NCBI GenBank assembly: GCA_036674765.1
Contig: JARVKI010000015.1
Location: 1 to 64,000 of the forward strand
DNA from: Seiridium cupressi
Lineage: Eukaryota; Ascomycota; Sordariomycetes; Amphisphaeriales; Sporocadaceae
DNA: 64,000 bases
Direction of reading: 5' to 3'
Of the stretch, positions 48,101 through 62,175 are shown piece by piece. Position numbers and translations under genes: made by a program. A model generated the notes under the pieces. It saw nothing but the letters and a program-made list of their open reading frames with translations. It did no database searches and was not told the DNA's origin. Numbering within the stretch: the stretch's first letter is position 1; the number at the start of each line of letters is the position of its first letter.

Positions 48101-49585
48101 TCGACTTCTTCACCTGCAGCCACTCGACTCTAGACTGGGTTTTCCTGAAAACCAATCAAGGCGAGGACTCCCCTGACATCTTAGCAGGCCTATCTGGGTA
48201 AAAAGTCTAGGATTAATATCAGCGATGCAACTCAGCCCTGTCAGCAGATAACGTACGGAAACCAAGACCACTCTTCCTAGTCATTGTCCTGTTAAGCATT
48301 GAGCTATAGACCCATTGCTGATGACACGTCAGGCAAAGGTACGGAGGTTTAATCAGCACTCTAGACCACTGTAACAATCAAGATCGTCGCAAGGGCGGGG
48401 GCAACGGGTAGCCGGATGGGACCGGTCGGAGATTTTAGATATGTAGCAAGCAGCTGATCCACATCTTGTGCGTATGATTAACATCTCAGCGAAGGCCATC
48501 TGTGTCATCAGTGGCCGGATGTATCTGTTCGACGAAGCGACCAAACATGGATAACTGCCTGAAGGATATACAGCTCTCCAAGCAGTAATTCGTCGCAACC
48601 TTCAGTGCCTATGCTTTTGTTAAACCGGCGAGTTGGAGTGCGACAGCCGCTGTCTCATGGATTGAGCCTCCATGTGCCCAGAGCTCCCCGGGCCAGACCG
48701 CCAGATCCTGCTGTGCTTTGTTTTACGTCCAATGTAGTAAGCGCGTTGAGTGGACCATGCTTAAAGTAAAAAATCTGTAGTTGAAATGATACTATGCGCA
48801 GACCGCCAACTAAGGCATTATTGCTCAAGAGCCCGGATTTCGCAATGACCGGACCCATTCATGGCAGGGGGTGTAGCATGAGACATATATAATCTCATAT
48901 AACTGTTGTGAGATTAGTGCCTGATCGGATGAAATTGGCGCATGGCTTCCTCAGTACACGTAGTTGATCTGCGCAATTGGTACCCAAGCCGAATCATGAC
49001 TTTATACCAGTTGATATCGTCTGGATATCGATCCGGAGTGTGTGCAGGACAGTGGCATGTTGTCGGCTTCCCGCGAGAAGAGAGCTATCATGTCGGTGTC
49101 AAACCCGGCTTTGAGAAGGGTATACACTATGGACGTATCTGTAATTTTGGTCAGCCGCCAGATTGTAATATCTCACGTTGGGAAAACTCCCTGAATCGTG
49201 CCTTCTGCCGCAGTGCCGCAATATAGGAATCGCATCCCAGTTCTTTCATTTCACCGTCTCAAAATGATTCGAGTGGCTACCACATAAATTCCAACGAAGC
49301 CGGTGCACCAGCGACTCGATGCTTGGACAGGTGCAAATAGTGGCGTAGCATACTGCTTAACGATGGATTTTAGTGCTCCTTCAATTGCCGCAATCAGTAA
49401 CGAAGCCGGATCTAGATCTGATAAAATGATATTTTAGTGCACTTTGGTTAGCCTCCGTCTTAAAGACTTCTAGTGCCCGTGACGATCGTGTCTAGCTCAG
49501 GAAGCCCAAGCTGGTACATCCGTCGTTGCCTGTGGCGCATTCATGATCATCAGCGGGTGTACGGCGACGCACTCAAGCTGACGAA

Positions 49586-50323
49586 GTGACATGGCCCGAC
49601 TCTGCTCCCTATACCAGATGGCCCTTCAGCAATTCACGCCCAGGAGCGGCCAGGCAAAGCGGGTGGCATAGTTTGCTCTATGTCGTAGAGCGGGTTTCGA
49701 CCATCTACCACCATCTGACACAGTCTCCAGCCACATTTCCCCGGCAGTCTGGCGGTGGCCTGCTGTGCCGTATCTGCCGAGTGTGGCTTACGTTAGATCA
49801 CGGAGACGGTAGAAGCGTGGGCCTGGACGGGTGGGAAACAGTCGGCTGCGAACCCGTGGTCCAAGCTCTTTGCAGTTTCTGCTGCAAGCTCATTTACTTG
49901 CTGCTGGAGAGGGGCCCCGTAAGCGACACAATTTCCGTTAACTTGCAACTTCCAGGCCGGCCATGGCAGACACACTCTGTGCTACCGCCCTCCGCTTCAT
50001 GCCGCACTGCGCCTGCAATAAGGTGCCAGAATGCTTCGAGAATGGCAGTCGAGTGTGCCGGACAAGGTCGCCACGAGGAGCACAGGCCCCATGTCTTACC
50101 GTCCCGTTATTGTCTGCGTGCGCCATGTGTGAGATGTCTGAGCGCCAGGTGCGGATGGCGCAGAAGAATTGTGAAATCGTTCCTAGCCGATGTAGTGGTT
50201 GGGTGCGTTCAGGTGAGTACAACCAAGCCAGCTCTTAGGGCCGGTCCAAGGTGGCTCCCGGGCGGTCGACGTTATGTCATGTCAATAGCTTCGATGCCAT
50301 GGTCGTATTGTGCAGATACGTAG
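49586..50323 (+). other. Isolated 245-codon open frame, no known domain
   Basis: The longest open frame in the gene-free stretch. The product is rich in Cys, Arg and Trp with clusters such as Leu-Cys-Arg-Ile-Cys-Arg-Val-Trp, and has no signal peptide or membrane segment I can defend. Shorter opposite-strand frames overlap it. It may be chance in locally GC-richer DNA or a decayed gene. I do not call it a gene. Confidence 0.2.
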
Positions 50324-53300
50324 TTGGACGACGATCTAATAGACGCTAGAAAGGGAAGTTGACTAGTCGGCCATGAGATGTGGTAGCCGAAATGATTTTC
50401 AGAGCACTACGATGTGACATGTCGTACTGTACAAACAAAGGCTTTCGTCATGTGTCAGCGACCCTCGGCTATCGCGCTATCGATAAATTTTAATGTAGTC
50501 ATCAACCTCTTATCATGGCAGGAGTTCGTCTGGTGTCCTGCAGCACGTAGACTGTGTGTGGCTCGATGCAGGGCTGCCACGATATCTCGCATATAGCCAG
50601 GCACCCGAGACGACTGGAAGCTGCATTGCAGCGGCCGAGAGACGCAGTGCAGAGGTGTGTGCTGCGACCTCTTGCAAAGCACGATCGGCGAAGCCGCATT
50701 CTTGTTGAGGCTGGGGAAAAGAACGAATGAAGAGATGCCGAGCTAGTGTGGCGTGTGTCTCGTGGATGGCAATCTCATGTTTCAGAGTTGTAGGTGTAGA
50801 GAATTTGATGCTTCACTACTGCAGAGCCGGACAGCCTGAAACGCCAGCCTTGTCGGAGTTGCGTGCTGTTTGGAGAGAGGCTCGCCACCAAGAATAGTGC
50901 CCACGTTTCCATCCAGCCTCGCGTGCATTATCGGCTGCTTAATTGGCTGCACCAACAGTAGCTAGCAGCTTACTAGGCGGAAGAGGGCATATACACCGGC
51001 CCTTGCGCATAGAGGCAATCTGCACATTGTCGAATCTATTGTCGTGCCTTTTCGCTCGACGCAACGATATCCGCACCGAAAATACGAATTTGACCTCTAG
51101 TCTTGGCCCGCAGACCCTTACCCCGGCACCCCTCTGCACGATGTCGACGCCCACCCCACGTGGAGGTTGGGCTCTCTGCCCATTTACCAATAGGCCATGG
51201 GCCATGAGCAGGCGAGGGGTCGCGGATTGGAGGGGCAGTGGCATTGCAAGAGGCAAAAGCATCGCGATGATCTGCGCGATGACAGGAGGAATTCTCCGCC
51301 GATCCGAGCAGGGTATCTCGACAAGCTTCACTTCTCGAAGCCCATAGGAAGGTCTGGGCAAAGGCAGAAAGCTACAGGTGGAGTTGAGCACTGCTCATGC
51401 ACACCGCTCATGTCCACTGTAGGAAGTTCTACCTGGGAGGAAATGCATACATCCATCCCCCAAGACGGGCCATCTGGCGCCGCTTAATGAATATTTTAGC
51501 TAAGCGCGGTCTAAATCGCCAAGCCTTACTACTGGACTACCATCACCAAACATAGGTAGAGGCAGTAAATGGTGGTAATTGTGCGCCACGACGCCACCGG
51601 ATTCCAGCAGTTACTACTAGTGGTGATATAATTCTTCATTCCGACCGACGGCTCTTGTTGGGTTTCCTCGACCTGAGGAATCTCGCCGCTCTCTATACCG
51701 CTCCCGCGCCCCCATTAAAGAGTCCGATGGGGTCGGGCTGGGGCAAGCCAACATGGGAAATGATTACTATCTTAGGGTCTGTGCGCTGCAGATGTATACC
51801 ACTAACGTTAGAGATGATACGGAAACACAACCAATGCGATGAGTAAAGGCTGGCTGCCACCGTCGCAGACAGCATTGCGAGGCCTGGAGCCAAGGATCAG
51901 GGTCAAGTGATCATAGTGGCCTGCCTTTGTCGAAGCGACCAGTATTCACTCATCCGCGGATGACGCATGTCAGGCTTTATTACATGGATGAATTATGGTT
52001 ATCTTTGGCGGTCACCGATGATATACCCTGCACATGCTCACCAGGATATTTCTGCAAGTCAACTACCCTGTCTACCTTGCAAGGCAGCCAGGATATAGAT
52101 AACGTCAGGCGCTCCGAGTCCAGGATCAACATGTTGTCTCTTGAGGGCGGCGGACAAATGCCGCGCACTTTGGCTTTGACAGCGATGCATTCCGGTGATT
52201 TTGTACAACTCCCTGGCTAGAAAGCGGCAGACACATACAGGAAAGGAATTATGTTGTCGACCGGGGCGGGGCAGGTCATAACGTGATGATTTCAAAAGCG
52301 GAGCGTTACACTGCCGATTAAGTGCAGATGGCGGCTGGTGAACCGAATCTCAAGCCGGAGAGGGAGTGGAAGTCGCAGACCGACTGGGCTGATGGACGCA
52401 TTTGTGCCCCGTAAAGTGCCCAAAGTGTGAGGAGATGGCTGAAGCGAGGCCGGAAGGCTCGAAGAAATACCCAAGGGTAAACTACCTGCATGGGTATTTA
52501 ACAATGGCCTAAGCTTTCACCTAAAGATAAAAGATTAGCACCTAGGATGTTGACGGGACCCCCTGCGGGGCGCGGAACGCTCAAGCTGAAGAGAGGCCCC
52601 TATGACGCACATGTGGAAAAAAAGAAAAAAAGCATCGTTCTGTTTTATTGATGTGAAAGGTCGCAGCCCTTTGGGTCTTCTCCAGCAACGTTGAGTAGCT
52701 CTCCCGTCCCGATCTGGTACGGCACCCGCCTTCAGACGTCCCTTTTCAGACTTGCAACCCACACCTACAGGCAGCGTCCCGTTCGTGGCACGGAAAAAGC
52801 AACTACCTAGGTGTAGAAATGCTACCACGGATTCAGTGGCGCCCAAGGTTTGACTTTAGCAGACGACAAGGTCTCGCAGCTCACCGCTAACGGCCACCTA
52901 CAAGTACACCATTTTCTTAGTCGGCTACATTAAGTATTGTGCTTCGGCATCCCGCAGTTGGGCCAGCCAGGTTCAGGTAGTGCCCCGACCTTGTCCCGCT
53001 CGCTATATCGTCAGAAGCAGGTAAGCCCTGCCCGTTGCTGCAGTGTTGGATCCCGCTGATAGAGGTGCGAATGTCACAAGACGTATCACCTGCCTTCGGT
53101 CGCGTTCCGTGGTGGGTCGGTGCCAATTGCCTCCGCGAAAGGAGAAGAGATATAGGAAGACAGCCACTCGGTCAAGTATCCATCGTGGCTGGTAGGACGG
53201 ATATGCAGCTTAGACTGGAGAGAAGAGGAGAAACAAACCCCTGCATCGTCTATGCGGCCATGTGCAGTCAAGGATAATAGTCCGATGTACGTACTTCCGC

Positions 53301-56300
53301 TTTACCCTGTTTTCTTGCCCCGTGCTCTTGAACCCAGCCTGCCATACATATTGGTCGCTTGCGGGCCAATCGGGCCTGGCTCAACCACCCTAGTCCACCC
53401 ATACCATCGCATTTTCTCTTCTTGAGGCGCTTCGCGAAATATTGGGGGAATATTATGACCTCGTCGCAAACCTCATGCTCTACGACTGACGACGCAAAGA
53501 CCGGAGGGAATAAACTCGACTGCTGCAGCGCGCTTCAAGAGCCGAAAAATACAAAGTTTTCATGCCCAATCAAGTCGTACATATGAGCTGCAATGGCAGA
53601 TCCATACTTCTCGCTTTGCGGTAGGTTTGATTAATAGTTGACGTAGGCGCACGGACAACGACCTTCACACGTGGCCGTGAGAATTGATGAGCTTATCTCG
53701 ACCTGTAACTGAGCTTCGGCAAGCCCCTGATCCCAGAATTTGCCACAACTCCGACTCGGGGATCTCTTGCTATAGCAGAGAACGATTCGAGCGTTGGGCC
53801 GGCCTGGCGAGCATACTACTATTGGTAGCGATCGTGCCGTGCTTGCAGCTCCCCCCACAACCCGCCCCGCTTGCTCCGACATGGCAGGTGTGGAAGGAGA
53901 GGTACTACATTGACGTAGTAGGTAGTGAAACAAGGACGGGGCAGCTTCAACGGGCAGACGTCTACCCATGAGAATTCTCCAGGCCATTTTGTGCTCAAGA
54001 GCCATTGGCGCGCATGCCCGTTGTAGGAACTCTGCGCACTGGATGAGTTCGTCTTACGGGTGACCATTATGTCCCGTGCCGCACTGCATATCGACGATCA
54101 ACATCGTGGTTCCATGAGTTATGGTTGAATTGCGGGGAAATGCTACATGACATGACAACTTTAGAATCAGAGCGTAAGTCTGGGCAACGAAGGCCATGGC
54201 TCTGGGTGGACTAGTTAGACTCTTCTGTGCCAAGAAAAGAGGGTAGCCAGCAACAGATTCTGCCGTCCCGTGTCCTGGCACAGCCGGCTAGTATACATGC
54301 GCAACGGGGCTTGACAAGCACCGATTCTCCTCTTTCGAGGCATTACCGTGCCGTCCCGGAGATAATTTCAAATATTGATTTGCTCCTGTGGGATATGCCG
54401 CAAGTCATACCACCCATTGCAGCATGTATGTACTTTACAATCACTCGAAATCTGGGGAACCGACAGGGGTCCAAACGGCTTTTCCCTTTTGTGATATTCT
54501 TGTCATACAGGCGGCGGCGCAGATGCCTCTAGGACTGCAGCAACCGTTGACCGAAACATGGATGGAGTCATAGCACGATAAAGATCACGGCATACAACCA
54601 ACTATGGAAATCCCATTCCATGCTAAGGAATGGCACCATTCGACGTTCTTGTTGCGGGGGCTTTAGGACACCAGATCACATGACAATCAAGTGACATGGC
54701 TGATAGCATGACAATTCAAACGGATTCCAGATGGCGCCAGTAGAAAATGCCACAACTTTCAGCCGCCCCACTACACGGTCCGGAATCTCATTCACAGAGA
54801 ACCGACGTTCCAGCTTTCCATGGCTCCATCCACTTGAGCAACTCAATACAATCTCGCGTTACGAACCCAGCGCGCCAAGCAGTTTAGGACTGAACCTATG
54901 CTGCCAGAGATTGAGAGTCTGCGACATCGATTTGTGTGTTGCATTGAGGCTCCATACAACGGCATAATAATCGTCCCGCGCTGCATGAACCTCATCTCAT
55001 ATTGCCCACCCAGCTCTCATGATCGCGCATCGTGCATATCGCAGGTGTGGTATCTCCTCATGCAACGGAACTTGACGTGAACAGGCGGTCTTGATACGCT
55101 TTTGAGATCAGGACGAGGAGGGGCATTGGCAGACGAAGTTGGCTGTGTTTTCAAGAAAACGGCCGTCTACCATCGCGGAGCTTAGCCCCGACTCTCTCAC
55201 AGATAGACTCGAAGGGAACGCCTCCATCCATACTGGTATCGGGAAACACTTCGAGGTTGATCGCCACACAGGTACAAGCGATTACCTCGGACCCCTGAAA
55301 TTTTGAGCCCTTATAGAAGACCTGTAAGTCTAGACTGCAGGAGTGCGATGTGGAATAATAGGTTATCGATAAGGCCTTGCCATATAGGACATATTCACTA
55401 TACACGGGGCTACGTCACACTGCTTGACCAATGAGACACGCAGTCGCCTCCAAGCGAGCGCCGATGTTGCTCCACACCCCTTCAAGTGCCTCACGAATAC
55501 TCGAACACCTTGGGGCAGACTTGGCTGCAGGTTACGGTGTGCGTGCGCAGATGTGGCGATGTGATGATGTGGGATACGCTGTTTCAGGCGACTCAAACAG
55601 GCACTGCGACTGGCCTGTGGCCACTTTCGTCTGATCAGTGTCGTAGGATTCGTGGTTCGAGAAACCTGATCCGGCTGGGATCTGACGGGGAATTACAAAT
55701 GTGCATCATAATTGTATACCTACTGAAACACTCTCCGAGGGTTATTGGCTGAGCCGTGAAAACGACGGGAACGCTTCTCTAGAAACAAGTCCTGTCTGTG
55801 GTATACTAACATAGTCAGGGCCGGCTCGGGATGCTTGGCTGTCGCCCCCGGGGACCTGTTTCCGATCAGTCTACTATGTATGGGAAGTTTTGGTCCCAGT
55901 TCATCTACCCATGAGTGTGACGTCGAGCTATGATGAGCCTGAATCAGTCACAAATGAAGGGAGATGGCCACGCATGATGCGGTCAAACCGGGTCGAAGAT
56001 GCTTCTGGGGCAAACGAGGAGCAAAGCCTTTGTGATGCGCAACCGCCAAGAACTTCCTCAACCTCACAGAGTCCCTCTTGATAGTGAAGCTCATGAAGAC
56101 TGCTGAGCGGTGATTGACTAGAGCACGACTTGGTTACGAGGGAGGGGCGGGCTCCATACATAACCGGCCATGTAGCCTATTCGAGTCTAGGCTTGATAGC
56201 CTATGAAACATTGGCGCCGCCAGTCATTCAGTGAAGCAGGGCCGCTTCGGGGAAAGACGCACCATAAGTCAAAGGTCCAGTAAAGATCCATGCCGTCGCC

Positions 56301-57904
56301 AGAATCTCCTGGCTTCAAGTGACGGAGACGAGGGCTACATTGGGTTGTTACAAGAGGTACCTTTTCAAAGTATCCGACAGGGGCTCCTCATGCGGCCCAG
56401 GGCCCTAACCGATAAGCGCAGATTGAATAGCTGGATCATCTGCTAACTAACTAGTGCAAGGTGCCTGGCTGAAAACCCGAGTCTAGTAGCAGCTTAGCTT
56501 GTAACCACAGGCTGAATAGAACAAGAGAAAGGGCGGCTCGTGGTGGCTTCGCTCGATGAGAGCGGTAGCATGAAGTCATCTGCCACGAACTGCTAGCCGT
56601 TCCTCTGAACGGCTACCTACCGTCCTGCTCGTACTTTGGAGAGGCGCAATGGAACCGGAACGGTCGCTATCAAGCCCTGTTCCTGGCTCAAACTTTGCAA
56701 AGGTTCGGGGAATAAAAAAGAAGTGGACTTGAAGCGGGACTTGGAGGGTGATCTCGTCAGGCACAAGCGCGCTATTGTCCATGATGCAGAGGAGTTGTCG
56801 TATTGTAACAAATTATAGACTGCCGTAACAGCCGGCAGCCGGTAGTTGACTTTGAGGCCTGTAGATCCCCAGAACCCACTGCCGGAATGCGACACATGTG
56901 TTGACTCGTGAAAAGACTATGTGACATGATTGCGCTTGGCGTTACAACGGTAGATATCCCATCTCCAGAGTGGCATTCAACTGCAAAGCCGAAAAAGCAA
57001 GGTTGCAGTGTCGAATGCCGGGAACGTTTTCGTCTCGTCTCGAGGGTCTGGGGTGCGTTTCCGCCATCGTGTTTCCTTCCATGCTATAGCATAGCTCTAG
57101 TAAAGACGGCGGGCGAAGGTGATTGGGCCGTGTAACCAAAAACGCTCAATCAATTGATCCGCGGCAAGGGAAAAAAAAAAAAGGTCGACCACAGAATTTA
57201 GTGATGGGAAAGCTACAGTAGTCTCTGAACCCCGACGTCGACTCGACCCCCTCCATGACGAGCCTGGCAGAGGTCCCAGAGTTGTGCTGGATGGACGAAA
57301 AGAGACGGGCAACCCCTCATCTTGCCCTCCCCGCCCTCCTCCTACAGGTCAATCAGGTACTGTGTCTCTCAGTCTATCTCTCTCACATTTCAATCGCATT
57401 TCATCACACATGCGATACAAACTCGTGCAGGGGAGCATATGCAGGTAGGTGGTGACCAAGTCCAACCCTGCAGCAGCAGCATGCAGCTTGGCAGTTTTTG
57501 TTTCCCGCTCTGCGCGCGTCAACTGTAATTATGGCGGACCAGTCGCTGGATGCTTGCGCTCCATGCGGTACGTCTGGGAGCACATGCTTTTGTCGAAATT
57601 GCAAGGCACGGTTGCCCGTTGCGTGCGCAGTTATCATTACCACATATATTGTCGCTGGCTATGGTCGACTTTGGGCCAGTACGGATTGACGAGTCAGATC
57701 AAGCCTCCGTACCTCCGGCGGCTTCGCTGGTCTGTGCCCAGTCCTTATGGGCGAGCAGTACTACACTCTACAGCGTCTGCCCGGGCCCGGGTTCGTGATC
57801 TGGGGCAGGCGGACGTGTTGCGCCCATGGAGAGAAAAGCACCAGGACTGCCAAATTCCACACGATGTCCACTGCAAGCCACGGGTGCTGATACCAGGGCC
57901 GGCC

Positions 57905-58039
57905 GGGGGGGGGGGGGGGGGGGGCTTTTAGCGATTGCCACCACACCGTAGGCTGAAACCACCGCACCCGCGGGGCCTGTCCACCCCCAGCCCCCCCCCA
58001 AAGGGACAAGCACGTACTGNNNNNNNNNNCCCCCCCCCG

Positions 58040-58084
<45 letters not shown>

Positions 58085-58180
58085 TATGAGCGAGTGCCAC
58101 TCCACCGTAGGCTGAACCCACAGCACCAGCGGCGCCTGTCCACCCCCTGCCCCACCGCAAAGGTACAAGCAGCTACTGAA
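57905..58180. other. Scaffold gap flanked by homopolymers and a duplicated ~95-bp segment
   Basis: A 20-base G run (57905-57924) is followed by a 95-bp segment, then ten Ns (58020-58029), then a C-rich run with 45 uninterrupted C (58040-58084), then a second copy of the 95-bp segment (58085-58180). The two copies agree at roughly 85% of positions by eye. This is most simply an assembly artefact in which the same locus appears on both sides of an unresolved homopolymer. Confidence 0.85.
58020..58029. other. Assembly gap, 10 N
   Basis: Ten unresolved bases. The short fixed length suggests a placeholder, so the real distance between the flanks is unknown. Confidence 0.99.
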
Positions 58181-60774
58181 GCGCGGCGGCATCGTCGAGT
58201 ACATACACCATCTGACCAGCGACTGCCCCATGCCCCTGTCCCTGCTGATGCCGATGCCAGTTCTCCCCGGCACTATCCTTTCTGGCCCATCCCTGTCCGC
58301 GAACCACCACACGCCGACTGCTGCCATATGTATTATACTGCCGTTATCACACCCTAGGCAGGGTTCATCGGTACCTGGCCTGACTACGCTGGCGACCGGA
58401 GGGGGGAAAGAACAGACCTAGGCGAGAGAGGTAACCTCTTCGAGTAGTACTTTTTGTCCTTTGCAACTGGGAAAGAGCCATTGAGGGAGGAGGATGGGGG
58501 AAGCAGAAGACTGACTGGTCTTCCGTGCCTTGGTCGGGGATTCCGGCCGCTGCTCACAACGATGCTTTTGTAAGGAGCAAGTTCCGGTCTGACCAGTCGC
58601 ACAGCACGCCCCTTGGTACCGTGGGAGCGAGAACAGCGCCAGCAGCCGTTGAGCATTTTGCTTCTCCTGGCCACCTGCTGCATCCCCGTAAGTGAGCGTT
58701 GAAATCTTGTCTTTACTGCTTTCTGCCCCCCATCCGCGATCGACCACTCGCGCCAACCTGAAGCTTAGCCTGTCCCTGCGCTTACATGGACGCCAGCTCA
58801 GGTACTCACGGACGTCCAACGCTAAGCGCAGACAGACAGACCCATTTGGCTGTAGATGCTCGATAGAGGGGCGCCGATTCGGTTTCCAGTTTTTTCTTTT
58901 TCTTCTTCTCTTGTGTCCCTCCCTCCTCGATATTATTTTTTAATCCCAGCACTAGCCCACATTGATCTTCCTGCATCTGCCACGTTCTGACAGGGAAGCC
59001 CCTCCAATCTGAGGATCACCGTCGGTCGAGCCTCGTTGACGAACTGGTCCCCCTGTGATCTGGTCACCTTTCTGTTCACGCAGCCGAGCCACGAGGTCGA
59101 GGTGCTCAGACGTGCTGCTTTCCTTTCCCGCCCTCTGGAACTCCACAGTTCCCTGCTCTGGCTATATCCACGAAAACAAGAAAGTCACTCCGTACACCCT
59201 ACCAGGCACGCCAGAAATACGAAGTCTGATATACCAATCTGCAAGATAGTCCTCCCCTATCGAAGTTGCATACGGACGACAGGCCTGTATGCATCCACGA
59301 TAACCACCATCCGCAGCGTCACCCTACTTAACTGTCAGGAACGCCCACCCCCATCTGAACGAACAAACTCGTTCATCCTCCTCCATCACAGTGCCTTCAT
59401 CACAACCAGTTGGACTCGACCGTTTCGTGACGATTTTAAGGGTGCCGTTGACCTGTCTCGTCTCTCCTCCTCGTGTTGGACTTAGCCTTCTTGTCCAGTG
59501 TCACAGTACCGCGAAGAAGTAAAACTTGGCACTATTACTACCACGCTTGGCATCTCATTGCCGTTGGCAAAGGCGGGTACCAGTTGGATATTTCAGGGCC
59601 ATCCCTATCAGCTCAACGACCGTGGCTGCAGCAGCCCAAGTGGACCACGATATTCGAACCTCTGTGCACCTCGTCAGATAGTCAACTACGAGGTTGAGCA
59701 CCAAGAGCCAGGGCTGAGACAGACTGCATCTAATCTTCCTTCTCATCGCACCTAGCCCGGGGAACTTGCCAGATTGATCAAGGTCTACCCGGATCTTCAT
59801 TCACACGATCTCTCAGTGCCCGAGCACTCTGGAGTTGTCGATCCATCCATTACCCGGTTGGCTTAAGCGTACCAAGTTTCCGAAACATAACACAGGCCGG
59901 CTTGCTGGGTGCTTGGAAGTTCGAAACAACAGGCTACGTCCCAGGAACAACAGCCCGTGAGCCTCGAGGCCTTAGACGTCCGGATTCCCTAGGTTCCTGC
60001 ATGACAAAGGCCAGCCTCCGCTCTTGTCCATTAGCTAGTCATCCGTTCCCCATTCGCAACGTTATTCCCAGCTCGGCACATATTGTACAATTCGACAGAC
60101 CCTGGAAATTAGTGCTCGTGCACCAAAGACCTTCGTCTCTGCTTGTAAGTTAAGATCTCCACTATGTTGTCGACTATCATTCCCTGTTTGTTCTTGTACC
60201 GGTGTTTTCCTATCAGCATATATCAGACCGTCATCCACCACTCCGAGGACTGTCACTCATCAACCATCATTCAGGCTTCACCTGTCCTGTATGATTACCC
60301 AAAGCAACTCCTCGCCTCTCCTTTTGTTTCCGTGCTCTTCTTCGCACACGACCGTTTTGCAAACACATCCTCTGCGCTTGTTACCAGCCAGCCATCTTAT
60401 CATCCTCGCAGCCACTGCCATCGCGCTGGACGCTCACGCCTGTCGCGAACTTGACAACTTTCGCGGTGCGGAAGCTCTATTCGTCATTACACAGACCAAG
60501 TTGTCGTGGGGAAACGCAAGGCCTTGTTGACCAGACTTGCATTGATCGAGCCCGGCTCCATTACGCTTTCGTGCCAGGGTTCCCTCCGCACCTTGCCTGC
60601 CCGCCATCAACCCACGGTACCCCTGCGGCCTCACCCATTCGGCCAGCGACCCTTGTCAGGCAACGCTAGGGTCATCGACTGCCCTGACTTCCCTTAGGCG
60701 AAACACATAAGTACCACCCACGCACACACCCAAGGAACTACCTCGAGAAGTAAACCCCAAGAAAGATCAACAAG
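58181..60774. promoter_or_regulatory. Long C/T-rich upstream region and leader of the C2H2 factor gene
   Basis: About 2.6 kb with frequent pyrimidine tracts (for example near 58886-58925) and CA/TC-rich stretches, as often seen in promoters and long 5' leaders of fungal regulatory genes. Several short upstream ATG frames occur. The bases just before the start codon (CAAG-ATG) are compatible with efficient initiation. No independent gene with a recognisable product was found. Confidence 0.5.

Positions 60775-62175
<1,401 letters not shown>

Larger units (their letters stand above)
37887..57904. other. About 20 kb without a recognisable gene
   Basis: No open frame here shows a known domain, a plausible exon chain or a transposon protein signature (no reverse transcriptase, integrase, transposase or helicase motifs seen). 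Base composition is near 50% GC by eye, so the region is not the AT-rich product expected of strong repeat-induced point mutation. The longest frame is 245 codons (49586-50323). A perfect 14-bp hairpin lies at 42165-42198. The left end includes the SDR promoter. The region may be old non-functional sequence, or contain genes too divergent to see by eye. Confidence 0.5.

Noticed and set aside
50939..51391. Overlapping sense and antisense frames of 134 and 150 codons
   Set aside because: Mutually overlapping open frames on both strands are typical of locally GC-rich non-coding DNA. No domain is seen.
37887..57904. Repeat-induced point mutation as explanation of the gene desert
   Set aside because: Hand counts of TpA against ApT in several lines were inconsistent, and the region is not AT-rich. 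A full RIP index calculation would be decisive.
58030..58084. Poly-Pro/poly-Gly coding region predicted across the gap
   Set aside because: It arises only from translating homopolymer C and Ns at an assembly gap.
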